A DNA stretch of 44,208 bases from an uncultured Actinomycetes bacterium (GCA_903896045.1 CAITWD010000026.1:1-44208), one strand, 5' to 3'. Counted from the stretch's first letter, positions 36,113 to 44,208 are shown. Numbers and translations are program-made. Notes: generated from the letters alone by a model not told the origin.

Positions 36113-36475
36113 CGGACACCGCCTCGGGCATACCTGCACTCATTATCCAGCGCACACGCTGTCATCTCACGTACGTCCTTCGGGTGGGGGCAACCGACGG
36201 GGGCAGCCTCTCGCCATACACCCCAAGAAGGCTGGGATGACGGGCGCGTCGAAAGAACGGCGTCCGAAACTATCGTAGCAGCCACCCCTCGTGCGCACGG
36301 GAGTGCAACGCAGCTCGTATCCACCACACAGGCGCCCCCCGAAGGAATAACCTTGAGAATGTCACCCCCCTTTGGGATGGCGTAAATCCTCATCGTCTGA
36401 CTAGTTCGCAAGCACTCCAGCCCGGACTAGCCTCTCCATATGTCAGCACCACCCCCATTTGAGGAGTAGCTCGGT
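36113..36475. other. Divergent intergenic region, 363 nt
   Basis: This space separates the desaturase and the secreted HExxE/Ig protein. I see no ORF with family features, no riboswitch I can match and no clear sigma-70 pair. A TACGAT -10-like hexamer reads toward the desaturase (reverse strand, near 36272-36277) but has no -35 at proper spacing. The length suggests regulatory sites for both directions. Confidence 0.5.
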
Positions 36476-38674
36476 ATGACTATTCGGACGGGCACACGAC
36501 TGCACACAGCCATACGAAGGGCTGCTCTCGGGCTCCTCGCGGGTGGGGTCGCCCTCCTCACACCGGCAGTGGTGCAGGCTGCGCCAAGCAGGGCCCATGT
36601 ACAGATCACCGGCAACGACTATCTCGTGCGACACGGGGTCGTTCCGCCCGTGGATGGCATGCCGATGGCAGGTACCGCACTCCTCGCAAACACTGCCAAC
36701 TCTTACGACCTCTCCTACCAGGGCGGCGCACCTGGCGCCGGAGTTGATGTGGGCGCCCCCAAGGTGTACCTGGTCTTTTACGGATCACAGTGGGGCACAG
36801 CGTCGACGTCGAGCTCAAGCGGAGTCACGCTGACAACATTCGCCAATGACCCAAGTGGCATGGCTCCTGCGTTGCAAAATCTGTTCATCGGCTTGGGGAC
36901 CAACCAGGAATCCTGGAGCAACACGATGACCCAGTACTGCGAGAGCACGAGCCTCGTGACGGTGCCGGTCGGTGCGATCGATTGCCCGACAGGCGCAGCC
37001 CATGTCGGCTATCCCACCGGCGGAGCGCTCGCTGGCGTGTGGTATGACAACTCCGTCGCTGAGCCGACAGTCGCCAGTCAAAGCGATCTCGCGACCGAAG
37101 CTCAACTCGCTGCGTCTCATTTTGGCAACACCACCAGCGCCGCGAACGCCAACGTGCAATACATGATCGTCTCATCCACCGGATTGAATCCCGGCGGCTT
37201 CAATGCACCGCTGCAGTGGTGCGCATGGCACAGCGACACCGGTGGAACCAACGGCACCGTGGCCTATACGAATATGCCGTATCTGACCGACGTGGGATAC
37301 AGCTGTGGTCAGAACTTTGTCAACGCCAACGGAACACTCGATGGGGTGTCGATGGTGGCGGGTCATGAGTATGGCGAGACCCTCACCGACAAGTACCCGG
37401 CAGGCGGTTGGTACAACGCAAGCTACGGGGAAACCGGCGACCTCTGTGAATGGAACGCAAATGGCGGTGTGTCGGCGAATGTGTCGTTGGTCACTGGCCT
37501 CTTCGCGATGCAGCCAATGTGGTCAAACTCCGCCAATTCTGGTGCTGGCGGGTGCGCAATGTCAACACCCACAACTGTGACGAACACCGTCACGTTTTCG
37601 CCGATCGCACCGCAATCCTCGACAATCAACGGCGTCATCACCGCTCCCGCGGTCAGCGCAACCGATTCGGACACCACCCAAAAACTCACCTACTCAGTAA
37701 CCGGTTTGCCGCAGGGCCTCTCGATCAATGCGACCTCGGGAGCAATCACCGGCACACCCACACAGGCAATCTGGAACGCGGCGGTCACCGTCACGGCAAC
37801 TGACCCATCAGGGGCCACGGGATCAACGTCATTCACCTGGACCGTGACGAACACCAGTGCCAACACGATCACATTCCCGGCGCAATCGGCCAAATCATCA
37901 CCAATTGGCCTTGCAATTTCGCCGACGAGCTTCGCTGCCTCCGATAATCAGCTCAATCAGAGCCTGAGCTACTCCGCGACGGGCTTGCCCGCAGGGCTCT
38001 CAATCAGCAGCACGGGCAAAATCACCGGCACGCCGACAACGGCAGGAACGACATCGGTCACCGTGACCGCAACCGATCTTTCCGGCGCGCAAGGTGCGGT
38101 GACATTCAATTGGACCATCACTGTTCCGCCAAGGATGTCGATTACACCGTTGAGCGCATACACATTCTCACCATCCACCACGATTCCGTCGATTCAGGTG
38201 GTCGCCTCCGACGGCACTGCGAATGCGTTGTCGTATGCGGCATCAGGATTGCCGTCAGGACTATCAATCTCCGCGACAACAGGAATCATTTCCGGCAAAA
38301 CGGGCTCGACGAAAACTTCCTATAACGTCAACGTCACCGTCACCGACTCGACCGGTGGCGCGAGTGCCACGGCGTCAGCAACATGGAAAGTGGTCGCAAA
38401 CACGATCACCGTCACGAAGCCATCGACGCAAACGACCCTTCATTCGACAACTGCGACACCACTGCAGATTGTGGCGAAGGACTCCCAAACTGTTGGGGCA
38501 CCGACATTGAGCTATTCGGCGTCAGGTCTTCCCACCGGATTGTCGATCTCAAGCTCAACGGGAGTGATCAGCGGGAAAGCGGGAACCACCGCAAGGTCCT
38601 ACAGCGTCTCGATCACCGTGCGTGACCAAAGCGGGGCGAGCGGCACGACCTCGTTCACTTGGACGATTAGTTAG
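36476..38674 (+). CDS. Secreted EXORDIUM-like HExxE protein with four putative Ig (He_PIG) repeats
   Basis: This is a 732-aa exported protein. The N terminus is a signal peptide (RR-containing, hydrophobic core, AQA|AP cleavage near residue 35). The N-terminal domain (about 40-360) contains PKVYLVFYGSQWG and VAGHEYGETLTDKYPAGGW (HExxE at 297-301), followed by GETGDLCEWN. This arrangement resembles bacterial proteins related to plant PHI-1/EXORDIUM, with possible metal binding. Four ~90-aa putative Ig repeats follow from about residue 366, each with LSYSATGLPAGLSIS-x-TGxITGTP and a TVTDxSG...TxTW strand. Ig repeats of this type act in adhesion or spacing. GAGGAG lies 10 nt before ATG. There is no LPXTG or TM at the C terminus, so it is released or held non-covalently. 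Confidence 0.8.
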   Translation: MTIRTGTRLHTAIRRAALGLLAGGVALLTPAVVQAAPSRAHVQITGNDYLVRHGVVPPVDGMPMAGTALLANTANSYDLSYQGGAPGAGVDVGAPKVYLVFYGSQWGTASTSSSSGVTLTTFANDPSGMAPALQNLFIGLGTNQESWSNTMTQYCESTSLVTVPVGAIDCPTGAAHVGYPTGGALAGVWYDNSVAEPTVASQSDLATEAQLAASHFGNTTSAANANVQYMIVSSTGLNPGGFNAPLQWCAWHSDTGGTNGTVAYTNMPYLTDVGYSCGQNFVNANGTLDGVSMVAGHEYGETLTDKYPAGGWYNASYGETGDLCEWNANGGVSANVSLVTGLFAMQPMWSNSANSGAGGCAMSTPTTVTNTVTFSPIAPQSSTINGVITAPAVSATDSDTTQKLTYSVTGLPQGLSINATSGAITGTPTQAIWNAAVTVTATDPSGATGSTSFTWTVTNTSANTITFPAQSAKSSPIGLAISPTSFAASDNQLNQSLSYSATGLPAGLSISSTGKITGTPTTAGTTSVTVTATDLSGAQGAVTFNWTITVPPRMSITPLSAYTFSPSTTIPSIQVVASDGTANALSYAASGLPSGLSISATTGIISGKTGSTKTSYNVNVTVTDSTGGASATASATWKVVANTITVTKPSTQTTLHSTTATPLQIVAKDSQTVGAPTLSYSASGLPTGLSISSSTGVISGKAGTTARSYSVSITVRDQSGASGTTSFTWTIS

Positions 38675-38691
38675 TCGCTCACAGTGCTCGT

Positions 38692-38723
38692 CTCGAGGGA
38701 ACGGCTCGCGCCGTTCCCTCGAG
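38692..38723. terminator. 14-bp perfect hairpin after the secreted protein gene
   Basis: CTCGAGGGAACGGC (38692-38705) pairs perfectly with GCCGTTCCCTCGAG (38710-38723) around a TCGC loop, 17 nt after the stop codon. No T-tract follows. This is the longest perfect stem I found and probably ends or protects the transcript. Confidence 0.7.
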
Positions 38724-38824
38724 CGATGCCGGGCACCAAGCAGCACTGTTGCCGCGGGCCCCGGCACCAAGGAATGTCCTCCTTCGCGCGTAACATTGAG
38801 TCACATTACGTCAGGTAAGGGACT

Positions 38825-40147
38825 ATGAAACGGCAGATCTGTGCAGCGGCCACCTTCGTGGCACTCGGTGCGACGGCGTTCATCGCGAATGCGGGAACAC
38901 AATCCTCATTGCCCGGCTCATCCGCAGCACTCAACGTCACCCCAGTCCAGGCACTGATCATCGGCGGCGGGCGCTACCCCGTCCAGGTGACTGTCGCCAC
39001 CGCGGCGAATGTCACTGTGACGGTCGCCGGAGCAAGCCACCAGTCCTCGATCACGCAAAACATCCCTGTCGGCACCAGTCTGCTTGCACCGCAGCTCACC
39101 GATCCCAACGGGCATCCGTTTCCCAAGGGCCTGTACACGGCGAGCATCTCAACCGACGCCCCCGGACCAATTGCGCCCATCACGACGACGTTGCAGTTAG
39201 GGAAGGGGTCGACTGCCCCGCGCATTGACCTCACCCCGGCGACTCTGCAACGCATCTCGTCGCATTCGCGCATTACGGTCGATTTTTCACAGCCAATTGC
39301 AGGAATCTCCAAGTACCTTCCCGTGATCACACCCCGCGTGACGGGATCGTGGTCCACGGCGACCCCATACTCCGAAACTTTCACGCCAAGTGGCAACGGA
39401 TTTGCGCCCGGTACACGCGTGACTTTGCGCGACACTGCCATCTGGCAGTCCAATGGGACACACGTGCGCTCCGTTGCTGTTGCACCGGTCACGCAAGCTC
39501 GCATCGACGAGGTCCTTGCCCAACTCGGGTACCTCCCACTGACATTTACGCCGACCGGACATGTGATCCCTGAAACCACCACGACCGTCCCCGGTACGTT
39601 CGCGTGGCGTTACCGTAATATCCCTGCAGATCTGCGACACACATGGGTTCGACACCGCGCCATCATGCGCGCGGGCGCCCTCTCTGCATTTGCGAGCGAT
39701 CACGGCCTGTGGACCTCGAACACTGACACGCTGTGGCCCGCCCTCGTCCACGCACTCACTCATCACAAATTCAACCGATTTGGCTATTCATTCGTGCGGG
39801 TGTATCGATCGCTGCCGCAATATTTGGTCGTGTGGCACAACGGGGCCTACCTCGACAGAGAACCGGTAAATACCGGCATTCGGAGTCGCCCCACCAATCG
39901 TGGAATTTTCCCGATCTATCTGCGCCAGGCATCGGGCACCATGACCGGGACCAATCCCGATGGGAGCCACTACAACGACTCAGGGATTCGCTGGATCAGT
40001 TATTTCAGCGACGGCGACGCGTTGCACCAGTTCTCGCGCAGCAGCTATGGCTCCCCGCAGAGTCTCGGCTGTGTCGAGATGAACGAATCAAGCGCACATC
40101 GGGTGTGGCGCCTGACCGAACTCGGGACCCTCGTCGACACCCAATAG
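38825..40147 (+). CDS. Secreted YkuD-type L,D-transpeptidase
   Basis: This enzyme type makes 3-3 peptidoglycan cross-links or attaches proteins to the wall, outside the membrane. The N terminus has a signal peptide (MKRQICAAATFVALGATAFIANA). Two beta-rich Ig-like domains (about residues 35-130 and 130-225) precede a YkuD domain (about 300-440). The catalytic Cys416 sits in SLGCVEM, matching the SxGC motif of the family, although the usual SHGC has Leu in place of His. A His upstream (HQF, about 400) may complete the site. The domain order, two Ig-like domains before YkuD, is that of actinobacterial Ldt proteins. It lies behind the Ig-repeat protein, suggesting both act on the envelope. Confidence 0.87.
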   Translation: MKRQICAAATFVALGATAFIANAGTQSSLPGSSAALNVTPVQALIIGGGRYPVQVTVATAANVTVTVAGASHQSSITQNIPVGTSLLAPQLTDPNGHPFPKGLYTASISTDAPGPIAPITTTLQLGKGSTAPRIDLTPATLQRISSHSRITVDFSQPIAGISKYLPVITPRVTGSWSTATPYSETFTPSGNGFAPGTRVTLRDTAIWQSNGTHVRSVAVAPVTQARIDEVLAQLGYLPLTFTPTGHVIPETTTTVPGTFAWRYRNIPADLRHTWVRHRAIMRAGALSAFASDHGLWTSNTDTLWPALVHALTHHKFNRFGYSFVRVYRSLPQYLVVWHNGAYLDREPVNTGIRSRPTNRGIFPIYLRQASGTMTGTNPDGSHYNDSGIRWISYFSDGDALHQFSRSSYGSPQSLGCVEMNESSAHRVWRLTELGTLVDTQ

Positions 40148-40166
40148 CGCGGGATAGCCAGCTGCA

Positions 40167-42131
40167 CTAGTACCAAATATGCGCGAACCACAGAACGATG
40201 CTTGCGGGAAGAAAGGCGACAAGAATGAGCCCCACAAGGCTCACGCCAATCCACGGAAGTATCGTGATCGACAGGCGCTCGACGCGCACTTTCGCGATGC
40301 TGCCCACCAAAAACAGGACAAGTCCTACCGGTGGATGGATCAGTCCGAGCACTAAGCTCAGCACGACCACAAGCGCGAATTGCACTGGGTCGATGCCATA
40401 CACGCTCGCGGCGATCGGCGCCAGAAAGGGCGCGAACATATAGAGCGCCGGAAGCGGCTCGACGAACACCCCGATTACGAGCAGCAGCACCATAACGATC
40501 GCCAAAAACAGGTACTTATTGGTTGTGACCCCAGTCACCCATGCCTGGAACGACGACCCAAATCCATCGATGTATAAAAGATTCGAAAGAATTGCGGAGT
40601 CTCCAAGTAAGAGCATGACAATCCCAGTCTCCATCGCGGCGACAAGCGTCGCTTTGAGAAGTATTCGCACAGAGATCGATCGAAAACAGCTTCCGATAAC
40701 TAACGCGACGGCAAGGGCCACGGCCGCTGATTCGGTTGGGGTGAAATATCCACCCAAAATTCCGCCAATGATGATCACGGGAATCATCAAGACCGGGAAC
40801 GCATGTAGTCCCGATCGGCCAACTTCGCCCCATCCACGAAATGCATGGGGTGGCACCATTTTGCGTCGTCGGGCCACAAACGCCACTGCGCCTGCCTGTA
40901 GGAACAAAAGTCCGATCACCAAGACGACGCCCGACAAGAGCATCTGGTTAATCGGGGCTTGTCCAACGCCAGACACGATGTAGCCATATGCGATGAACAT
41001 CACTGAGAGTGGCCCTACTGGTCCCTTAATCGATGCCCCGGCAACAACCGCCGCGGCCATATCGCGGTCGTAGCCTTCCTCCTCCATGGCAGGCACCAAT
41101 AGCGGGGTCATGATCGCCGCATCCGCCTGCGCTGAGCCCGATATGCCGGACAAAAGGGCAGAGGTTAATTGGCAGACAAATGCCATTCCACCACGAAAAT
41201 GGCCGACGAGTGAGCCCGCAAAGCGGATAAGGCGCTCGGACAAGCCTGCGCCATTCATCACCTCTGCGACCATCAAAAACAAAAAAATCACCACAAGCTC
41301 GCCGCCGGATGAGAGCCCCATCGCACTTTGTGTTGTCCGGAACGGAAAGAGCGGATCACCTGACGCGAACGCGAAAAACTGCAAGCCGAGAATTGAGCTT
41401 GCGCCCAGGATCCCCACAAATGACAACATAAAGACGACGGGCATTCCCGACAGCGTCAACGCGACAAAGACAATCGCAAGCGGCACAAGCGGTGCGACGC
41501 CTGCCGAAAGTAACCCAAAGCACATGGCCCACATGACGATTCCAATTGCGATGCCACCAGAAATCGAGACGGCCGGTGTACGCCACGCCCGTGGCCCTGC
41601 ATCGCGCAGCGAATCGATTGCCCGCGACGCCTGATAGAGGTAATGAACCGCGATGCAGGCGTAGCCGACGGGCATTGAAAGGACTGCAATCCACATCGGC
41701 CACCCGAGCGCCGGACTCGTGGAGCGGACGGACTCCTGTGAGAACACATATTGGGTCGAGCGAATACATGCGTAGACAATCAGAAGGGTCAAGGCCGTCA
41801 TTGAAAATCCTCGCAAGGCGAGTCGCCACCACTGTGGACCATGTGAGATCCCAAGCGTGAGCACGGTGACCGCTCCGCGTCGAACGGCCATCGACACGCC
41901 CATCCAAATCAGCCACAAGAAGGCAAAACGGGCAAATTCGTCAGAGCCAAGGATCGAGTGGCCCGTAAATTCGCGATCCAACACATTTGCGAGCACGGCA
42001 ACAAAAATGCCAATGCCGGCAAGGACAGCGACAATCGCGGCGCCGACATATACGCCCTGCGATAGCCAGCCAAGAACGCGCGATCGCGCGCTCATCGTGG
42101 GCTGAAGGGGGGCCGTGGACATCGGCATCAT
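40167..42131 (-). CDS. TRAP transporter permease, fused DctQ-DctM (654 aa)
   Basis: This is the membrane part of a tripartite ATP-independent periplasmic transporter, driven by a sodium or proton gradient. The N-terminal ~165 residues are the small DctQ-like four-helix part (GSDEFARFAFLWLIWMGVSMAVRRG is a typical DctQ motif), and the rest is the DctM-like 12-helix part with LSGISGSAQADAAIMTPLLVPAM, GPVGPLSVMFIAYG and GYFTPTESAAVA. The C terminus is ILPWIGVSLVGLILV...FLPASI, typical of DctM. ATG 42131 and 42128 are both possible. It follows the binding protein gene on the same strand by 51 nt with a hairpin in the gap. Substrate is not determinable from the permease. Confidence 0.92.
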   Translation of the reverse strand: MMPMSTAPLQPTMSARSRVLGWLSQGVYVGAAIVAVLAGIGIFVAVLANVLDREFTGHSILGSDEFARFAFLWLIWMGVSMAVRRGAVTVLTLGISHGPQWWRLALRGFSMTALTLLIVYACIRSTQYVFSQESVRSTSPALGWPMWIAVLSMPVGYACIAVHYLYQASRAIDSLRDAGPRAWRTPAVSISGGIAIGIVMWAMCFGLLSAGVAPLVPLAIVFVALTLSGMPVVFMLSFVGILGASSILGLQFFAFASGDPLFPFRTTQSAMGLSSGGELVVIFLFLMVAEVMNGAGLSERLIRFAGSLVGHFRGGMAFVCQLTSALLSGISGSAQADAAIMTPLLVPAMEEEGYDRDMAAAVVAGASIKGPVGPLSVMFIAYGYIVSGVGQAPINQMLLSGVVLVIGLLFLQAGAVAFVARRRKMVPPHAFRGWGEVGRSGLHAFPVLMIPVIIIGGILGGYFTPTESAAVALAVALVIGSCFRSISVRILLKATLVAAMETGIVMLLLGDSAILSNLLYIDGFGSSFQAWVTGVTTNKYLFLAIVMVLLLVIGVFVEPLPALYMFAPFLAPIAASVYGIDPVQFALVVVLSLVLGLIHPPVGLVLFLVGSIAKVRVERLSITILPWIGVSLVGLILVAFLPASIVLWFAHIWY

Positions 42132-42136
42132 CCTAT

Positions 42137-42165
42137 GCCTTGGACCTACGACACAGGTCCAAGGC
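42137..42165 (-). promoter_or_regulatory. Intercistronic hairpin between TRAP binding-protein and permease genes
   Basis: On the reverse strand GCCTTGGACCT pairs perfectly with AGGTCCAAGGC over 11 bp around a 7-nt loop. The 3' arm carries AAGG, the likely Shine-Dalgarno for the permease, and ends 5 nt before its ATG. The stem could stabilise the upstream binding-protein mRNA, attenuate transcription, or mask permease translation, giving more binding protein than permease. Confidence 0.6.
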
Positions 42166-42182
42166 AGACGGATACGTCCGTA

Positions 42183-43253
42183 CTACTTGGCGGTACATCC
42201 CGCCGGGTACGGCTTCGGTGCGGCTGGTGGCGCCAAGGACGCCTTGATTGCCTCAATATCTGAGACAAACTTCCCAGTCGTTGGGTCTGCGGTGTACTTG
42301 GTATATACCGGTGCCTCTGCTGCCTTCAGCGCAGCAATTGCTTCAGGAGTTGCCGTTGCAAACTTCATACCGGTGGCGCAGATATTTGCCACCAATGGGC
42401 TCGCAGGGTTCGACACGATCGCGAGCGATTCAGCAGGAAGCTTGTCTGCAGCAGCGCTGATCCATCCCTGCTCTTGGGCGGTCAATCCATCCCATGTCTT
42501 ATGGTTGATCGACAAAACGGAGGGGAAGGGCCAAAAGTTGACATTGCCGGTGATGCACTTGGCAACCTCGTAGTACTTGTTGGTGTAGACCAAACCAAGA
42601 TTCGCCTCAAGCGCGTTCACGGTGCCGTTCTTCAGGGCGAGGTACACCTCGCTCAATGGCAACGCCTGTGGTGATGCCCCGAGTGCAGCGAGGCTGTCGG
42701 TCAACAGGCTGGATTGCACCGAACGAATCTTGACACCGTTAAAGGCTGCAAGATTGGTCAAACATGCGCCTGCAGATACAGGCTTGCGCAGGCCACCTTC
42801 GTGAATCGCCAAGCCATGGAGGCCGAGCGCTTCGGTACCGGCGAGCATTTGCTGCTGGATCGAGCTCGCAAGCACCGCGCCTTCGAGCTTGTAGCTCGAC
42901 ACCAGGAACGGCATCTGCAGCGCCTCAAACGACGTGACACCTTCCGTGCCCCACACTGCTGCAGACACAGAACCCATGCTGACGACGCCACCCTTGATGT
43001 CGTTCAACAAGTTGATGTCATTCCCACCGGCATACACCGGAAGGAGATCGATCTTGAGCTTTCCACCTGACGCCTTATCAACCTGGGCTGCAAACTGTGT
43101 CAGCGCGAGCCCATACGGGTGCGTCGGACCTGTCACATAGCCCAGCTTGAGGGTTTTGGTGTTTGAGCTACTTCCGCAACCTGCGAGCGCGAGACCGACG
43201 CCGACAATTATCAGCGCCAACACCACACCCAAAAACCGCCGCGTGGAACGCAT
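42183..43253 (-). CDS. TRAP transporter solute-binding lipoprotein (DctP family)
   Basis: This extracytoplasmic receptor captures the substrate for the TRAP permease. It has a lipoprotein signal peptide with lipobox LALAGC (Cys at about residue 25), so it is membrane-anchored as expected for an organism without a classical periplasm. The mature part shows the DctP pattern LKLGYVTGPTHPYGLALTQFAAQV, GGKLKIDLLPVYAGGNDINLL, and the substrate-site region KPVSAGACLTNLAAFNGVKIR then LPLSEVYLALKNGTVNALE. ATG 43253 follows GAGGGGGGG at 5 nt; the open frame reaches 43433 without family features. Length 356 aa is normal. It is divergent from the RraA-like gene. Confidence 0.93.
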   Translation of the reverse strand: MRSTRRFLGVVLALIIVGVGLALAGCGSSSNTKTLKLGYVTGPTHPYGLALTQFAAQVDKASGGKLKIDLLPVYAGGNDINLLNDIKGGVVSMGSVSAAVWGTEGVTSFEALQMPFLVSSYKLEGAVLASSIQQQMLAGTEALGLHGLAIHEGGLRKPVSAGACLTNLAAFNGVKIRSVQSSLLTDSLAALGASPQALPLSEVYLALKNGTVNALEANLGLVYTNKYYEVAKCITGNVNFWPFPSVLSINHKTWDGLTAQEQGWISAAADKLPAESLAIVSNPASPLVANICATGMKFATATPEAIAALKAAEAPVYTKYTADPTTGKFVSDIEAIKASLAPPAAPKPYPAGCTAK

Positions 43254-43287
43254 TTTGCCCCCCCTCGTCAATGCGAAGAATGATGTG

Positions 43288-43316
43288 AATCTACGGGGTA
43301 CTGCACGAGGTTGCAA
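43288..43316 (-). promoter_or_regulatory. Candidate sigma-70 promoter of the TRAP operon
   Basis: On the reverse strand TTGCAA (43316-43311) is 17 nt before TAGATT (43293-43288), both 4/6 matches to consensus with ideal spacing. Transcription would start near 43281, giving a leader of about 28 nt containing the strong GAGG-rich Shine-Dalgarno. Confidence 0.5.
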
Positions 43317-43498
43317 CAATAGATACAAGGATATTTCGAACGCTATTCTGAGACCTGCAACACGCCGTGTCTGCGCCTTCCCGCCGACCGTGAAGGGAGA
43401 CGCGCGCGACGTTATGCGTTTGACCACCGACACCCGCCAGCATCGCCTGCGCGATCTACGGGCGGCAAGTCACACAACTGCGATCATTGAAAGACGAA

Positions 43499-44164
43499 AT
43501 GCCATCAGGAGACCCAACACGACGTGACATCTCCGGAGTGAGTTGCTCCGCAATTGTCGATGCCATCGGCGAGCGTTTTCAGCATCCCGCGCACATCATT
43601 GACCTCGTAAGCCCGACGCCAGGGGCATCGGTCTTTGGTCCTGCAATCACCATCGCATTCGCCCCGGTGCGCGACGACCACCGCGACGGCATCCTTCACG
43701 ATTTTGCCGCCCAATTTTATCGCGCACACCAGAATGCACCGTCCGGGGCAATCGTCGCAATGTCGAATGGGGGCCACCCGGACGCCGCACTCGCAGGTGG
43801 GCGAAAGCTTGCCCGTTTGCACCACACAGATGTCGCTGGGCTGGTGACCGATGGTCGTCTGCGCGATTTCGATGAAATCGCCGACTACGACTTCGTCGCC
43901 TATGCCCGCGGGGAGCAAATCCGCCAGGCGACCGGCCTGGTCGTTCCCGTCGCGGTGAATGTGCCAATCGCTGTCTCGGGGGTCGCGATCTACCCCGGTG
44001 ATTACATTTATGCCACATCCAGTGGTGTCGCAGTGATTCCTGCGAGTGCAGTTGACGACGTCATTGTGGCCGCAAGGGCACGCGAGGCACGTGATGGGGT
44101 GCGCATGAACGTAATCGCAGACGAGGATCCGGACGACGTGATGCGCAACGGTGAGCCCACGTAA
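43499..44164 (+). CDS. RraA-like protein (HMG/CHA aldolase or oxaloacetate decarboxylase family)
   Basis: This fold includes 4-hydroxy-4-methyl-2-oxoglutarate aldolases, oxaloacetate decarboxylases and the RNase E regulator RraA. Visible features are the metal and substrate motif GLVTDGRLRD, preceded by GAIVAMSNGGHPDAALAGGRKLARL, where the middle matches the GGxxAxxG(E/G) pattern of the aldolase type, and VNVPIAVSGVAIYPGDYIYATSSGVAVIP near the C terminus. Length 221 aa is typical. ATG 43499 is used; TTG 43487 is an alternative. Because it is divergent from a TRAP transporter, a catabolic aldolase is more likely than the RNase E inhibitor role. The N terminus of the family normally starts with a similar SCSAIVDAIGERF helix, which is present. 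Confidence 0.85.
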   Translation: MPSGDPTRRDISGVSCSAIVDAIGERFQHPAHIIDLVSPTPGASVFGPAITIAFAPVRDDHRDGILHDFAAQFYRAHQNAPSGAIVAMSNGGHPDAALAGGRKLARLHHTDVAGLVTDGRLRDFDEIADYDFVAYARGEQIRQATGLVVPVAVNVPIAVSGVAIYPGDYIYATSSGVAVIPASAVDDVIVAARAREARDGVRMNVIADEDPDDVMRNGEPT

Positions 44165-44180
44165 GACGCAATTCGCACGA

Positions 44181-44208
44181 CGCGCGCGGCAGGATTTGAA
44201 CCTGCGAC
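44181..44208 (-). tRNA. 3' end of a tRNA gene, truncated by the window edge
   Basis: On the reverse strand the sequence reads GCAGG-TTCAAAT-CCTGC, a standard T-arm (stem 5 bp, TTCAAAT loop), followed by CGCGCGC as the 3' acceptor strand and G as discriminator at 44181. CCA is not encoded (TCG follows). The anticodon lies outside the window, so the isotype is unknown. Confidence 0.88.

Noticed and set aside
37570-38660. Internal recombination repeats in the Ig-repeat gene
   Set aside because: The four protein repeats are divergent at the DNA level, with no long identical stretches visible, so they are an old domain duplication.

Overview
The window is a moderately GC-rich bacterial chromosome segment with dense genes, many GTG starts and 1-4 nt start/stop overlaps. 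I see no insertion sequences, phage genes or CRISPR arrays. The central block pdxS-pdxT-yebC-ruvC-ruvA-ruvB ... yajC-secDF ... recJ-relA follows the conserved actinobacterial order around pdxST/ruvCAB/yajC/secDF/rel. Together with the LytR_C protein and the PimA-like glycosyltransferase, this points to an Actinomycetota lineage. The recJ gene upstream of relA, the single-chain SecDF and the absence of apt differ from Mycobacterium or Streptomyces and would suit a deeper branch such as Thermoleophilia. That placement is an inference; no 16S gene is present.

Layout. 1-6.9 kb: a DHA2-type MFS exporter; single-chain methylmalonyl-CoA mutase coupled to its MeaB GTPase chaperone; a convergent RCK-gated K+ channel; an RpiR-type SIS regulator. 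7.0-11.4 kb: PLP synthase PdxS/PdxT, YebC and the complete RuvCAB Holliday-junction resolvase set, probably one or two operons. 11.5-14.7 kb: a reverse-strand island splitting ruvB from yajC, with an unrecognised His/Asp-rich protein and a coupled PAP2-type membrane protein and GT4 glycosyltransferase. 14.8-25.7 kb: YajC, fused SecDF, an unrecognised protein with four Trp-Trp motifs, an AarF/UbiB-family kinase-like protein, a long RecJ and bifunctional Rel. 25.7-26.9 kb: a LytR_C membrane protein and a small zinc-ribbon protein.

26.9-36.1 kb is metabolic and mixed: HyuB/HyuA-type hydantoinase/oxoprolinase subunits (reverse), an atypical SDR with a degenerate active site, a small unknown protein, an FAD monooxygenase, an acidic small protein, S-adenosylhomocysteine hydrolase and a front-end fatty-acid desaturase. 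36.4-40.2 kb encodes two secreted envelope proteins: an EXORDIUM-like, HExxE-bearing protein fused to four putative Ig repeats, and a YkuD L,D-transpeptidase. 40.1-44.2 kb holds a two-gene TRAP transporter (lipoprotein binding protein plus fused DctQM permease) divergent from an RraA-like protein, then the 3' end of a tRNA cut by the window edge.

The least explained parts are the His-rich protein with an in-frame 12-bp tandem repeat, the PAP2-GT4 pair, the WW-motif protein beside secDF, and the secreted HExxE/Ig fusion next to the L,D-transpeptidase. Several intergenic spaces carry long perfect GC-rich hairpins without T-tracts, and one hairpin sits over the ribosome-binding region between the two TRAP genes. 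I found no clear multi-gene novel defence or mobile system.
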